Shown one piece after another: positions 20,148 through 28,778 of a stretch of DNA of 64,000 nt. The stretch is taken from NCBI GenBank assembly GCA_903927025.1, contig CAIYLG010000047.1, positions 24,596-88,595 of the forward strand. Reading direction: 5' to 3'. The position numbers were made by a program, and so were the translations under genes. The notes beneath the pieces were generated by a model that saw only the letters and a program-made list of their open reading frames with translations, was not told the origin of the DNA and made no database searches. This stretch comes from an uncultured Armatimonadota bacterium (GTDB taxonomy: Bacteria; Armatimonadota; Fimbriimonadia; Fimbriimonadales; Fimbriimonadaceae). Positions within the stretch are counted from its first letter, which is position 1. Each line of letters starts with the position of its first letter.

Positions 20148-20226
20148 ATGGATTTGCTGTCTGCAGCGCTTTTGATGAGCACTTGAGGTGGCTGTTGTCT
20201 GAGCGAGTTTCCGGAATAACCACCCC

Positions 20227-20255
20227 GCCCTGAAGGGCACCCCTCCTCAGAGGGG
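20227..20255. terminator. paired hairpins between convergent genes
   Basis: Two adjacent short hairpins occupy the gap between the convergent TolB-like and permease genes. The first is a 5-bp stem (20227-20238, GCCCT/AGGGC) and the second a 6-bp stem (20240-20255, CCCCTC/GAGGGG with loop CTCA). There is no long T tract, so a bidirectional terminator role is only likely. Confidence 0.4.
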
Positions 20256-20259
20256 AAGA

Positions 20260-21612
20260 TTAGGTGCTGGAAATTCCACGGGAGGGGCGACATAGGTGCC
20301 AGATCACTGGGCCTGAAAGAAGGGCGACTAGGCTGGCCCAGACGGCTAGTTGACCTTTTTCGTTGACTCGGCTCCAGATGGCGAAGACGATCAGGGCGGT
20401 GGGGGCTAGGAGTAGGGGTGTAAGCACCGCCCAACCTCCGGGGATTCGGAAGGGCCGGGGCATCTCGGGTTCTTTCCGTCGAAGGGTGGCTAGGGCTAAG
20501 AACTCCAGCACCAGGGAGGAGGAGTACATCACAACGTCGACCACGGCAAGATCCTTGAACGACTCATAGCTGAGGACGGTGTAGAAAACAGCGCTGACGA
20601 GGATGGCCCGGACGGGTGTGCCGAACTGGGCGTGGAGTTGCGTGAGCCATTTGGGCAGGTAACCGTCCTCGGCAAGGACGAAGGGGATTCGGGAGCACCC
20701 GAGCAGCATCGCACCAAACTGGCCCGCGCTGGAGATCATGCCAGCGGCAGCCATGGTGATCCCGAGCCATCTTCCGCCAAGCGATGTAGCAACCTGGACC
20801 CAGGCACCTTCCTCCCAAGCTTTGGAATCCTTCAAAACAACCACCCCAACTAGAACAGGCAGGAGGTAGGTGACAATGACGACGGGAAACCCGATCGCAA
20901 GGGCACGACTGACGGTGCGCTGAGGGTTTTTGACCTCACCAGTGACGGTGGACATGGAATCCCAGCCAAGGTAGTTCCACATCACGGCAAACAGACCGAC
21001 ACTGAACGCTCCAGAGGTTCCCTTGGGGTCGGCTGAAAACGGATGGACAGCTTGGGATGGATTTGCCAGCACGTGAGACATCCCGAACAACACCAGGATG
21101 ACAAACGGAGCGAGCAGGATAAAGAAGAAGGTCAGTCCCGACTGGCCCATCAGCTTGGTCCCGCGAATATTGAGGAGCGTGAGTGGAACGATGACGAGGA
21201 GTCCGGCTCCCCATTTCAGCCACGGATTCTGCTCAAAGGATGGGTGATAGCCCGCCAGTTCCAGGAATCGCCCGAGGTAAGCGACGAAGAGGGTCGGATA
21301 GATCGCGACGTCCACCCAAGAGTAGATCCAGCTCCACCAGCCTGAAAAGAACCCCCAGGGCTGCCCCATCGCCCGTTTGACCCAGGCGTAATAGCCTCCT
21401 TCCTCGGGGATGGCGCTGCCGAGTTCAGCCGTCATCAAGGCAGCTGGAAGACTCCAAATGAGGGGAGTCACCAGGATTAAGAGGATCGCGAGGCCGGGAC
21501 CAAGCTGGATGACCGGCTCTAGCCCAAACGGGCCTCCGCTTACGCAGAAGTAGATTGCGGCCATCAGGGACCAGGTGCCAAGAGACCGCTTCATGACTCG
21601 CTCATTCTGCAT
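20260..21612 (-). CDS. APC-superfamily amino acid permease
   Basis: This integral membrane transporter of 450 aa has about 12 helices, probably an amino acid:proton symporter or antiporter. The N-terminal block SLGTWSLMAAIYFCVSGGPFG and the segment SAIPEEGGYYAWVKRAMG are typical of the APC family, with substrate-backbone binding at the broken helix 1. A second ATG at 21594 (MKRSLGTW) is an alternative start; neither has a clear ribosome site. It is divergent from glcD with only 29 nt between the starts. The substrate cannot be read from sequence. Confidence 0.9.
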   Translation of the reverse strand: MQNERVMKRSLGTWSLMAAIYFCVSGGPFGLEPVIQLGPGLAILLILVTPLIWSLPAALMTAELGSAIPEEGGYYAWVKRAMGQPWGFFSGWWSWIYSWVDVAIYPTLFVAYLGRFLELAGYHPSFEQNPWLKWGAGLLVIVPLTLLNIRGTKLMGQSGLTFFFILLAPFVILVLFGMSHVLANPSQAVHPFSADPKGTSGAFSVGLFAVMWNYLGWDSMSTVTGEVKNPQRTVSRALAIGFPVVIVTYLLPVLVGVVVLKDSKAWEEGAWVQVATSLGGRWLGITMAAAGMISSAGQFGAMLLGCSRIPFVLAEDGYLPKWLTQLHAQFGTPVRAILVSAVFYTVLSYESFKDLAVVDVVMYSSSLVLEFLALATLRRKEPEMPRPFRIPGGWAVLTPLLLAPTALIVFAIWSRVNEKGQLAVWASLVALLSGPVIWHLCRPSRGISST

Positions 21613-21629
21613 GATCGGATGGTTCGCGG

Positions 21630-21635
21630 TACGCT
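21630..21635 (+). promoter_or_regulatory. leaderless-type -10 element for glcD (TACGCT)
   Basis: TACGCT ends exactly 6 nt before the ATG at 21642. This is the TANNNT-N6-start arrangement seen at seven other genes here. It sits inside the 29-nt gap to the divergent permease. Confidence 0.6.
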
Positions 21636-21641
21636 TCGCAG

Positions 21642-23075
21642 ATGCCTTTGTCGCACGCTGAACTAGCGAAGAAGCTGGAACAGGTTCTCAAGCCTTCTTC
21701 CGTGCTGAGCGGGGCGGCAGCAGAGCGCGCCTACGACTGCGATGCCTATACGGTGGATCGCAGCAACCCTACCGCCGTCGTTCTCCCTGAGACCACCGAG
21801 GAAGTTGCCAAAGTGGTGAAGTGGTGCTGCGAAAATAATGTTCCCTTCACGGCCCGAGGCGCTGGAACGGGGCTCAGCGGAGGCGTGCTTCCCGCGCTGG
21901 GCGGCGTGGTGATCTCTACCAAGAAGATGGTTCAGATCCTTGAGATTGACGTCAAGAACCGATGTCTGCTGACCCAAACTGGCATTGCCAACAAGCGACT
22001 ATCCGATGCCGTGAAGCAGTATGGACTCCACTTTGCACCCGACCCCTCCTCCCAGACGGTTTCCACCATTGGAGGAAACATTGGGGAAAACTCAGGAGGT
22101 CCCCACACGCTCAAATACGGCGTCACCGCCCAGCATGTTCTTGGCGTGACGATGGTGGATCCCAAAGGCGAAATTCTGCATCTTGGCGGGAAAGTGGAGG
22201 GCGCACCTGGCTATGACTTTGTTGGGCTGATTGTCGGCGGAGAGGGCACCCTCGGGGTCGTGACCGAAGCCTGGGTCAAGCTGGTCCCGATTCCCAAGGA
22301 AGTTTCAACCGCTCTGATCGCCTACTCATCCGTGAATCAGGCCACCCAAACCGTTGCCGACATCATTGCGGCGGGAGCGATTCCTGCCGCCCTCGAAATG
22401 ATGGACCAGGGGATCCTTCGAGCGGTAAAGCTCGGCTTTGGATTTGACTATCCAGAGGGCACGGATTCCATGTTGCTGATCGAATGCGATGGAGAGCCAG
22501 ACGCCGTGAGGCGCGACATGGAGATAGTCCAGGAGATCTGCCGCAAGAATGGCGCGATCGACATCCGAGTCGCCCAAGACGAAGCCGAGCGAGCAAGGTT
22601 ATGGCTCGTTCGCAAGAAAGGCATTGGGGCAATGGGCCGGATGGCGCCGAGTATCGTCACGCATGACGGGGTGATTCCGCGGTCAAAGCTTCCTGAAATG
22701 CTGGAATTTGTTTATGAAGTGGCGCGAAGGAAGGAGATAGGCGTTGCCAACATCTTTCACGCCGGTGACGGAAACCTTCATCCGTGCTTCTACTTCGATG
22801 ATCGAGACCAAGACCAAGTGAAGCGGGTGGTGGAGGCCGGTGAGGAGATCATTTCAAGGTGTATTGCCTTGGGAGGGAGCGTGACGGGAGAGCATGGAAT
22901 TGGTGTGGAGAAGATCGACCTGATGTCCCTCATGTTTTCAGAGGCAGACCTAGAGCTGCAGGCAAAGTCGAAGCGAATCTTTAATGACGGGATGCTCTGC
23001 AATCCCTGCAAGGTGCTTCCCAACCAAAAGAGCTGCGTGGAACACCGGGCACGGTGGCGAGGCACCGCATGGTAG
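21642..23075 (+). CDS. glcD: glycolate oxidase FAD-linked subunit GlcD
   Basis: GlcD oxidises glycolate to glyoxylate (or D-lactate and related 2-hydroxy acids) with FAD. It has 477 aa. The PCMH-type FAD-binding domain (about 40-220) contains FTARGAGTGLSGG and GGNIGENSGGPHTLKYG. The C-terminal FAD-oxidase domain contains VANIFHAGDGNLHP and VTGEHGIGVEKIDLM. It is the first gene of glcDEF; its end overlaps glcE. A D-lactate dehydrogenase role cannot be excluded from sequence, but the three-gene set favours glycolate oxidase. Confidence 0.92.
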   Translation: MPLSHAELAKKLEQVLKPSSVLSGAAAERAYDCDAYTVDRSNPTAVVLPETTEEVAKVVKWCCENNVPFTARGAGTGLSGGVLPALGGVVISTKKMVQILEIDVKNRCLLTQTGIANKRLSDAVKQYGLHFAPDPSSQTVSTIGGNIGENSGGPHTLKYGVTAQHVLGVTMVDPKGEILHLGGKVEGAPGYDFVGLIVGGEGTLGVVTEAWVKLVPIPKEVSTALIAYSSVNQATQTVADIIAAGAIPAALEMMDQGILRAVKLGFGFDYPEGTDSMLLIECDGEPDAVRRDMEIVQEICRKNGAIDIRVAQDEAERARLWLVRKKGIGAMGRMAPSIVTHDGVIPRSKLPEMLEFVYEVARRKEIGVANIFHAGDGNLHPCFYFDDRDQDQVKRVVEAGEEIISRCIALGGSVTGEHGIGVEKIDLMSLMFSEADLELQAKSKRIFNDGMLCNPCKVLPNQKSCVEHRARWRGTAW

Positions 23076-24082
23076 ACCCACAGCAGCCACTGACCGCGAA
23101 GACCCTGCAGCCGGAGACTTTGGCAGAGATCAGCGCCTCTGTCGCGGATGAAAAGGGTTCCCTAGTGTTCAATGCCGGCGCGATCCTGCACCCCTTTGGA
23201 ATGCCTTCTCCATTCCGGCGAATGTGGATGAAGGCGATGGCGCAGCAGATGCAGGCGGAAGGCTTTCCGCCCCCTCCTGAGTTCCAGGACATCCAACTCT
23301 CCCAGGACGACTTCATCTCGCTGTTGACCACAACGGGGATTTCGCTGGACGACTACACCGGGATTATTGAGCACGATGTGGATGACCAAGTCGTGGTCGT
23401 TCGTGCCGGCACCCCTCTGCTGGAGCTGCAGTACGAACTTGGCCAGGTTGGGCAGTGCCTGCCTATCCCTACTCTCGAACCGCCGCAGGCGATGGCAACG
23501 GCGGCGGTCTATTCCCCGCTCATTGATGAGATTGGCTACAACCTGCCCCACGGACTCGCGGCGCAATGCGGGTCCTGGCGAGACTGGATCATCGGAATGA
23601 AGGTCGTTCAAGCAGATGGGACAATCGCCAAATGCGGAAGTAAAGCGGTGAAGAACGTGGCCGGGTACGACGTCCAAAAGCTGATGGTGGGTGCTCGCGG
23701 AACGCTTGCGCTCATCGCTGAGGTGACGCTGAAGACGTTCCCGATCAAAGCGCTTCCTGAACATCAAGTTCGATTCATGCGCCGTCCTGGAAATCGACCT
23801 GCAAATTGGATCCAGCGCACACAGCGCTCCGACTTTGAAGCGGCAGTGAGATCGAATTCGGAGGTACTGACCGCCTTCGATTCCGCCTCCAGCACTTTGT
23901 GGGCGGTTGTTCCTCCGAGTCAAACCCTCCAGCGATTCCCAGGCGACTGGGTGATTCGATCTGGAGCGGGGCCCGAAAATATTGTGTTTAGCGACCCCAC
24001 TGCGACAGAGCTAATGATCCGAGCGAAGGAGGTCTTTGACCCGACGCGGAGAATGAACCCTGGTGAATTGGGGGTTGTTTAG
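23069..24082 (+). CDS. glcE: glycolate oxidase FAD-binding subunit GlcE
   Basis: GlcE is the second flavin-binding subunit of the glycolate oxidase complex. About 337 aa hold a PCMH-type FAD domain: VVVVRAGTPLLELQYELGQ, MVVQ-like KVVQADGTIAKCGSKAVKN and VAGYDVQKLMVGARGTLALI. The C-terminal GDW.IRSG and PTRRMNPG segments fit the family. I chose the ATG at 23069, which overlaps glcD by 7 nt and has GCGAGG upstream, over a GTG at 23054. The N-terminal part (about 1-60) is longer than in E. coli GlcE. Confidence 0.88.
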   Translation: MVDPQQPLTAKTLQPETLAEISASVADEKGSLVFNAGAILHPFGMPSPFRRMWMKAMAQQMQAEGFPPPPEFQDIQLSQDDFISLLTTTGISLDDYTGIIEHDVDDQVVVVRAGTPLLELQYELGQVGQCLPIPTLEPPQAMATAAVYSPLIDEIGYNLPHGLAAQCGSWRDWIIGMKVVQADGTIAKCGSKAVKNVAGYDVQKLMVGARGTLALIAEVTLKTFPIKALPEHQVRFMRRPGNRPANWIQRTQRSDFEAAVRSNSEVLTAFDSASSTLWAVVPPSQTLQRFPGDWVIRSGAGPENIVFSDPTATELMIRAKEVFDPTRRMNPGELGVV

Positions 24083-24102
24083 AAGTTGGTCGAAGGAGAC
24101 TC

Positions 24103-25344
24103 ATGAAGCCTGAACAAGCATCTGAACACCTACAGGAACTTACGACCCACTGCATTCGCTGCGGGTTCTGCCTGGAATCTTGCCCAACGTTCGTGGAAAC
24201 GGGCAACGAGCTTTCATCGCCGCGCGGCCGTATCTACCTCGTCCGAAGCGCCACCGAGGGAAAGCTAAAGTGGGAAGACATTCGGCCAAGTTTGGACAGC
24301 TGCCTAGGATGCCGGGCATGTGAAACGGCTTGTCCGAGTGGCGTTCAGTACGGCCAGATCTTGGAATTCGCCCGGGAAAGGATCAGTAAGGACCACCCAG
24401 ACAAGGCTAAGGAGGCGTTGCTTGGGTCAACCACTTCGCCCAGCATGCTTCGCACTCAACTGGGTTTGGGACGGCTGTTGCCGGGCAAGCGAATTCCAGC
24501 CGCTCTTTCCAAGCTTTTGAGTGGTGAGGTATCGGAAGTGGACCGACCGGTGCCTCAAAGCGAGGTACGCCTTCCTGACCTAGATTCCTCTAGCCTTCCA
24601 GCCGTGAAGGGCGAGGTGTATCTGCTGGAGGGCTGCGCGATGCGAGTGCTGTTTCCGCGAGTTCACCAGGCGACCCGCCGGTTGCTTCGGCGCGCTGGGT
24701 ACACGGTTCATGAGGTCAATCAGGGGTGTTGCGGCAGCATGCACGCCCATAGCGGCTACCTGGACGCCGCCAGGCAGATGGCGGAAGCGCTGATCCATGC
24801 CATGCCGGGTGATCTGCCCATCGTTGTCAACTCTGCCGGCTGCGGAAGCACGATAAAGGAGTACGGTCATCTGTTGCCAAACTCTGAGGCCGCGACTGCG
24901 TTTGGCGCTCGCGTAGTCGATGCTTCCGAATTTCTGCATCGAAACGGGTTTGTGACGGAACTGCGAAAGTCAAATGGACTCTCGACAAAAGTGACTTACC
25001 ATGATGCCTGTCACTTAAGCCATGGTCAGCGGATCACCGCCCAGCCAAGAGAACTTTTGGCAGCCATTCCTGGAATCGAACTGGTGCCGCTTGCAGAATC
25101 GGACATGTGCTGCGGAAGCGCGGGAATCTACAACGTGCTTCAACCCAAAATGGCGAGGAGTCTGCTTGAGCGCAAATACGCGAACATTGCCGCGACAGAG
25201 GCTGCCATCGTGGCGACCGGGAACCCTGGATGCCATGCGTGGATTGCCCAGGCTGCGCGGGAGCACGGCAGAAAGGTTTCCGTGCTGCACACAATGGAAC
25301 TCCTAGAAGCGGCATTTACCGGTATTGCGCCGTTTGAGGATTAG
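24103..25344 (+). CDS. glcF: glycolate oxidase iron-sulfur subunit GlcF
   Basis: GlcF transfers electrons from the flavin subunits toward the quinone pool. It has 413 aa. Two [4Fe-4S] motifs lie in the N-terminal third (CIRCGFCLESCP and CLGCRACETACPSG), followed by two cysteine-rich CCG domains (NQGCCGSMHAHSG and DMCCGSAGIYN). The start is preceded by GGAG, 20 nt after the glcE stop. It completes glcDEF. Confidence 0.93.
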   Translation: MKPEQASEHLQELTTHCIRCGFCLESCPTFVETGNELSSPRGRIYLVRSATEGKLKWEDIRPSLDSCLGCRACETACPSGVQYGQILEFARERISKDHPDKAKEALLGSTTSPSMLRTQLGLGRLLPGKRIPAALSKLLSGEVSEVDRPVPQSEVRLPDLDSSSLPAVKGEVYLLEGCAMRVLFPRVHQATRRLLRRAGYTVHEVNQGCCGSMHAHSGYLDAARQMAEALIHAMPGDLPIVVNSAGCGSTIKEYGHLLPNSEAATAFGARVVDASEFLHRNGFVTELRKSNGLSTKVTYHDACHLSHGQRITAQPRELLAAIPGIELVPLAESDMCCGSAGIYNVLQPKMARSLLERKYANIAATEAAIVATGNPGCHAWIAQAAREHGRKVSVLHTMELLEAAFTGIAPFED

Positions 25345-25378
25345 CTTTTGAGAGACTTATTTCAGAGGCGTCGTAGAG

Positions 25379-26212
25379 ATGAGGGTAATGGTGGTCAAGA
25401 GAGCTGATGTTGAAATGGTGATGCCCGAAAGCGAAGGAACGCCCCTGGTTGATATCCAGAGTTCGCAGGACGTGCGCAACATCCCTATCGACAAGGTTGG
25501 CGTGCGCAATGTGAAGTACCCAATCAAGGTGCTGGAGCGAGATAATGGCGTCCAACAGACAGTTGGCAACTTCAGCCTAACGGTCGACCTGCCTCGCGAG
25601 TTTAAGGGCACTCATATGAGTCGGTTCCTTGAAGTGCTGGGCGAATACAATCATGAGATTGGTCGCGAAACCATCCCCGTCATCCTAAGCAAGCTGCGGG
25701 ACAAGCTCAGCGCTCAGACGGCGCACCTAGAAGTTCGATTTACCCTCTTCCGAGAAAAGGCAGCCCCGGTAACGGGAAAGGTCGGCATGATGGGCTACGA
25801 ATGTGGCTTCATCGCGGCTGGCGGCGAAATCGACGAGTTTCAGATTTTCCTCTGCGTACCGGTCACCACCCTGTGCCCTTGCTCCAAGGAGATTTCCAAG
25901 TTCGGCGCGCACAACCAGCGCGGCTACGTGACGGCTCGAATCAATACCGTGGGAATGCTGTGGCTGGAAGATGTCATCGATATGATCGAGGCGGCGGGCA
26001 GTGCTCAGCTTTATCCGGTTCTCAAGAGACCCGACGAGAAATACGTAACTGAGCACGCCTACCAGAACCCTCGGTTCGTGGAGGACATGGTTCGAGAAGT
26101 GGCACTGGCATTTGACACCCATCCGAACGTGGGTTCGTATGAGATTGAAGTCGAGAATCACGAATCGATTCACGACCATAACGCCTACGCCTATCTAAAG
26201 CGAGAAAAGTAA
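25379..26212 (+). CDS. folE2: GTP cyclohydrolase I type 2 (FolE2)
   Basis: This enzyme converts GTP to 7,8-dihydroneopterin triphosphate, the entry to folate and queuosine synthesis, with a metal-flexible alternative to FolE. The 277-aa protein has the family motifs DIQSSQDVRNIPIDKVGVR, QQTVGNFSLTVDLP, the metal Cys in VTTLCPCSKEIS, and GAHNQRGYV. AGAGG lies 10 nt before the ATG at 25379; a later ATG at 25415 is less likely. It follows glcF by 34 nt but is probably functionally separate. Confidence 0.95.
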   Translation: MRVMVVKRADVEMVMPESEGTPLVDIQSSQDVRNIPIDKVGVRNVKYPIKVLERDNGVQQTVGNFSLTVDLPREFKGTHMSRFLEVLGEYNHEIGRETIPVILSKLRDKLSAQTAHLEVRFTLFREKAAPVTGKVGMMGYECGFIAAGGEIDEFQIFLCVPVTTLCPCSKEISKFGAHNQRGYVTARINTVGMLWLEDVIDMIEAAGSAQLYPVLKRPDEKYVTEHAYQNPRFVEDMVREVALAFDTHPNVGSYEIEVENHESIHDHNAYAYLKREK

Positions 26213-26264
26213 TAGACTGGCGCAGGTGATGTTCTTGGGGCAACCCTGGAATATTGAGACGACC

Positions 26265-26771
26265 ATGTTTAAACAGCTTCTGGTTCTTGTAGCCGCACTC
26301 TTCCTTATCATTGGTTCACTGCTCGGGTGTGGGGATTCCGCCCCGAAGAATGAAACGGACTGGACCTATGGTCCGCCCGCAGATTTCAAGCAACAGGATA
26401 AGGATAAGAACGGGGCAACCGTATTTCTCGCCGACAAGGACCAGAACTTTACGGCAAATCTCCAGGTGAAAGCGGGGGTCAACCCGTATGACTCCCCCCA
26501 AAAGATCGCTCAGGTAGCGATAGGCAAAGCTGTGAATGCCAACAACGCGACGGTGAAGGAACAGGAAACCTACACGATTCCCGACTCCGAGGCGTACACG
26601 TGGCTGATTACGCAAATCCACAACGGAATCCAGGTAAGTCAACGGCAATTTATTGTGAAAAAGAACAAGATCGTGGTGCTTTTCACACTTACCGCTACGA
26701 CGAATACGATGGACCGGTACGATCAAGAACTGGCGGAAAGCCTGAAGTCATTCAAATGGGGCCGGCAGTGA
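26265..26771 (+). CDS. lipoprotein, PsbP/DUF1795-like
   Basis: The 168-aa protein has a clear lipoprotein signal with lipobox GSLLGCG (lipid Cys at residue 22). The mature domain (ADFKQQDKDKNGATVFLADKD, then ITQIHNGIQVSQRQFIVKKNKIVVLFTLTA) resembles PsbP-like/DUF1795 folds, whose role in non-photosynthetic bacteria is unclear. The frame opens at GTG 26226 or ATG 26229, and TAGACT at 26213-26218 sits 10 nt before the latter. I chose 26265 because it gives a normal signal peptide. It precedes sdhA by 40 nt. Confidence 0.7.
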   Translation: MFKQLLVLVAALFLIIGSLLGCGDSAPKNETDWTYGPPADFKQQDKDKNGATVFLADKDQNFTANLQVKAGVNPYDSPQKIAQVAIGKAVNANNATVKEQETYTIPDSEAYTWLITQIHNGIQVSQRQFIVKKNKIVVLFTLTATTNTMDRYDQELAESLKSFKWGRQ

Positions 26772-26795
26772 CGGCACCGGAAGGGCTCTGCCGCG

Positions 26796-26801
26796 TAGAA
26801 T
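26796..26801 (+). promoter_or_regulatory. -10-like TAGAAT before sdhA
   Basis: TAGAAT ends 10 nt before the sdhA ATG, in the 40-nt gap after the lipoprotein gene. No -35 match lies 17 nt upstream. No Shine-Dalgarno sequence precedes the ATG, which fits a leaderless or near-leaderless transcript. Confidence 0.45.
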
Positions 26802-26811
26802 AGGTTAAGCA

Positions 26812-28713
26812 ATGGCATCTCAACGCACTGTCGTCGTTGTGGGAGGGGGTTTAGCCGGCCTCATGACCACCATGAAGCTCGCGGAAGCGGGCAATAAGGT
26901 TAAGCTCTTCAGCTTGGTTCCGGTAAAACGGTCACACTCTGTGTGCGCCCAGGGCGGCATCAATGGTGCGGTAAACCTTCGCGGAGAGGGAGACTCTCCC
27001 TACCTTCACTTTGAAGATACGATTACGGGCGGAGACTTTCTCAATCACCAGCCGCCAGTAATGCGAATGGCGGAGAGAGCTCCCGCAATCATTTATCTGC
27101 TGGACCGAATGGGTGTTCCGTTCAACCGAACCAGCGAAGGTCTACTCTCCTTCCGCCGATTTGGCGGCACGCTCAAGCACCGAACCGCCTATGCTGGAGC
27201 CACTACGGGCCAGCAGCTTCTATACGCCTTGGACGAACAGGTCCGACGCTGGGAGACCAGCGGAATGGTTGAGAAGTACGAAGGCTGGGAGTTCCTTGGC
27301 GTCATCAAGGATGAAGCGGGTGCCTGCCGTGGCATTACCGCCCAAAACCTTCGAACGATGGAGATCGAATCCTTCGCCAGCGACGCAACCGTTATCTGCA
27401 CCGGTGGCAATGGACTCATCTTCGGCCTTTCCACCAACTCCATCATCAATACGGGAAGCCCAGTAAGCATCTGCTATCAGCAAGGTGTGAAGTACGGCAA
27501 TCCGGAGATGGTTCAGATTCACCCAACCGCCATTCCTGGTGAGGACAAGTGCCGACTCATCTCCGAGTCCGTTCGAGGCGAAGGTGGAAGAATTTGGGTT
27601 CCTCGAGACCCGATGGATGCACGTCCTGCAGTCAGCATCCCTGAAGCGGATCGATGGTACGTCTGCGAAGAGCTGGACCCGGTCTACAAGAACCTGCTCA
27701 GCCGCGACATCGTCAGCTTTATCATCTACTGCGTCTGCCGAATGGGCAAGGGCATCAAGGGCAGCAAACAGGTTTACCTGGACATCACCCAGCTGTCGCA
27801 GAGCCGAGGCGGACCCTACACCCGCGAGCAGATCAATGACAAGCTCGAAGGCGTTCTCGAAATTTACGAGAAGTTCATGCGAGAGGACCCGATTGATACG
27901 CCGATGCGCATTTATCCCGCGGTCCACTACACGATGGGCGGCCTTTGGGTTGACTACGAACTGAACAGCGATGGAAGCTGGAATACCGGTGCTCACCGAA
28001 ACCAGATGACCAACGTTCCTGGCCTATACGCTGCCGGCGAGTGCGACTACCAGTATCACGGTGCAAACCGGCTGGGTGCCAACGCCCTCTTAAGCTGCCT
28101 GGTGGGCGGAGAGATTGCGGCTGAGGGCGTTCAGGCCTATATGAAGTCGATGGCAGCCGGTAGCGACAGCGTTTCCAACATGATGCTTGCCGAAGCTAAG
28201 GCCGAGAAGTTCAAGGAATACTCCCTGCTCAAGCAGAGCAACGGAACCGAGAACCCATATCGCCTCGCCTCCGAACTCGGAGACGTGATGTGGAACAACT
28301 GCGGCATCTGGCGAGTGCAGCGAGACCTCCTCACCGCGAAGGACAAGCTGGATGAACTCTCCACGAGAATTCGACAGTGCAACCTGGTAGACGACAGCGG
28401 CTGGAGCAACCAGGCGGTGCCGTTCACCCGAGCCGTGATTCACATGATTGAGCAGTCCAAGGCCATCCTGGGCGGAGCGATCGTCCGAGATGAAAGCCGA
28501 GGCGCCCACTTCAAGATGGATACGCCGGATCGAGACGATAATAAGTGGCTGAAGACCACCATGGCAACCTACACGCCAACGGGTCCCACGTTTGAATTCG
28601 AAGACGTCGACTGCCGATACATGGCACCGCGTCCTCGCAAGTACGCCATCAACCAGAACAAGATCGTTAAAGAGATCATGGGTGAGGAGTACCTGGCGGG
28701 TATCGGCTCTTAA
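26812..28713 (+). CDS. sdhA: succinate dehydrogenase/fumarate reductase flavoprotein subunit
   Basis: This flavoprotein interconverts succinate and fumarate. The 633-aa protein has an N-terminal Rossmann motif (VVVGGGLAGLMTTMKLAE), the covalent-FAD histidine region (RSHSVCAQGGINGAV), the active-site HPTAIPGEDKC, RIYPAVHYTMGGLWVD and GANRLGANALLSC. The length and the RSHSVCAQGG form fit the B-type enzymes linked to a diheme cytochrome b. No sdhB or sdhC is adjacent: a terminator follows 27 nt downstream. The partner subunits must therefore be elsewhere. Confidence 0.94.
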   Translation: MASQRTVVVVGGGLAGLMTTMKLAEAGNKVKLFSLVPVKRSHSVCAQGGINGAVNLRGEGDSPYLHFEDTITGGDFLNHQPPVMRMAERAPAIIYLLDRMGVPFNRTSEGLLSFRRFGGTLKHRTAYAGATTGQQLLYALDEQVRRWETSGMVEKYEGWEFLGVIKDEAGACRGITAQNLRTMEIESFASDATVICTGGNGLIFGLSTNSIINTGSPVSICYQQGVKYGNPEMVQIHPTAIPGEDKCRLISESVRGEGGRIWVPRDPMDARPAVSIPEADRWYVCEELDPVYKNLLSRDIVSFIIYCVCRMGKGIKGSKQVYLDITQLSQSRGGPYTREQINDKLEGVLEIYEKFMREDPIDTPMRIYPAVHYTMGGLWVDYELNSDGSWNTGAHRNQMTNVPGLYAAGECDYQYHGANRLGANALLSCLVGGEIAAEGVQAYMKSMAAGSDSVSNMMLAEAKAEKFKEYSLLKQSNGTENPYRLASELGDVMWNNCGIWRVQRDLLTAKDKLDELSTRIRQCNLVDDSGWSNQAVPFTRAVIHMIEQSKAILGGAIVRDESRGAHFKMDTPDRDDNKWLKTTMATYTPTGPTFEFEDVDCRYMAPRPRKYAINQNKIVKEIMGEEYLAGIGS

Positions 28714-28739
28714 TCAGGTTCCTGTCAGGAATCGAAAAA

Positions 28740-28778
28740 CGACCCTATTGCCATACGGCAATAGGGTCGCTTTCTTTT
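28740..28778 (+). terminator. strong rho-independent terminator after sdhA
   Basis: A perfect 13-bp stem (28740-28752 with 28757-28769) closes an ATAC loop and is followed by CTTTCTTTT. It lies between the convergent sdhA and M61 peptidase genes. On the other strand it ends the M61 transcript less clearly, because it has only a short run (GTTTTT) there. Confidence 0.93.
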
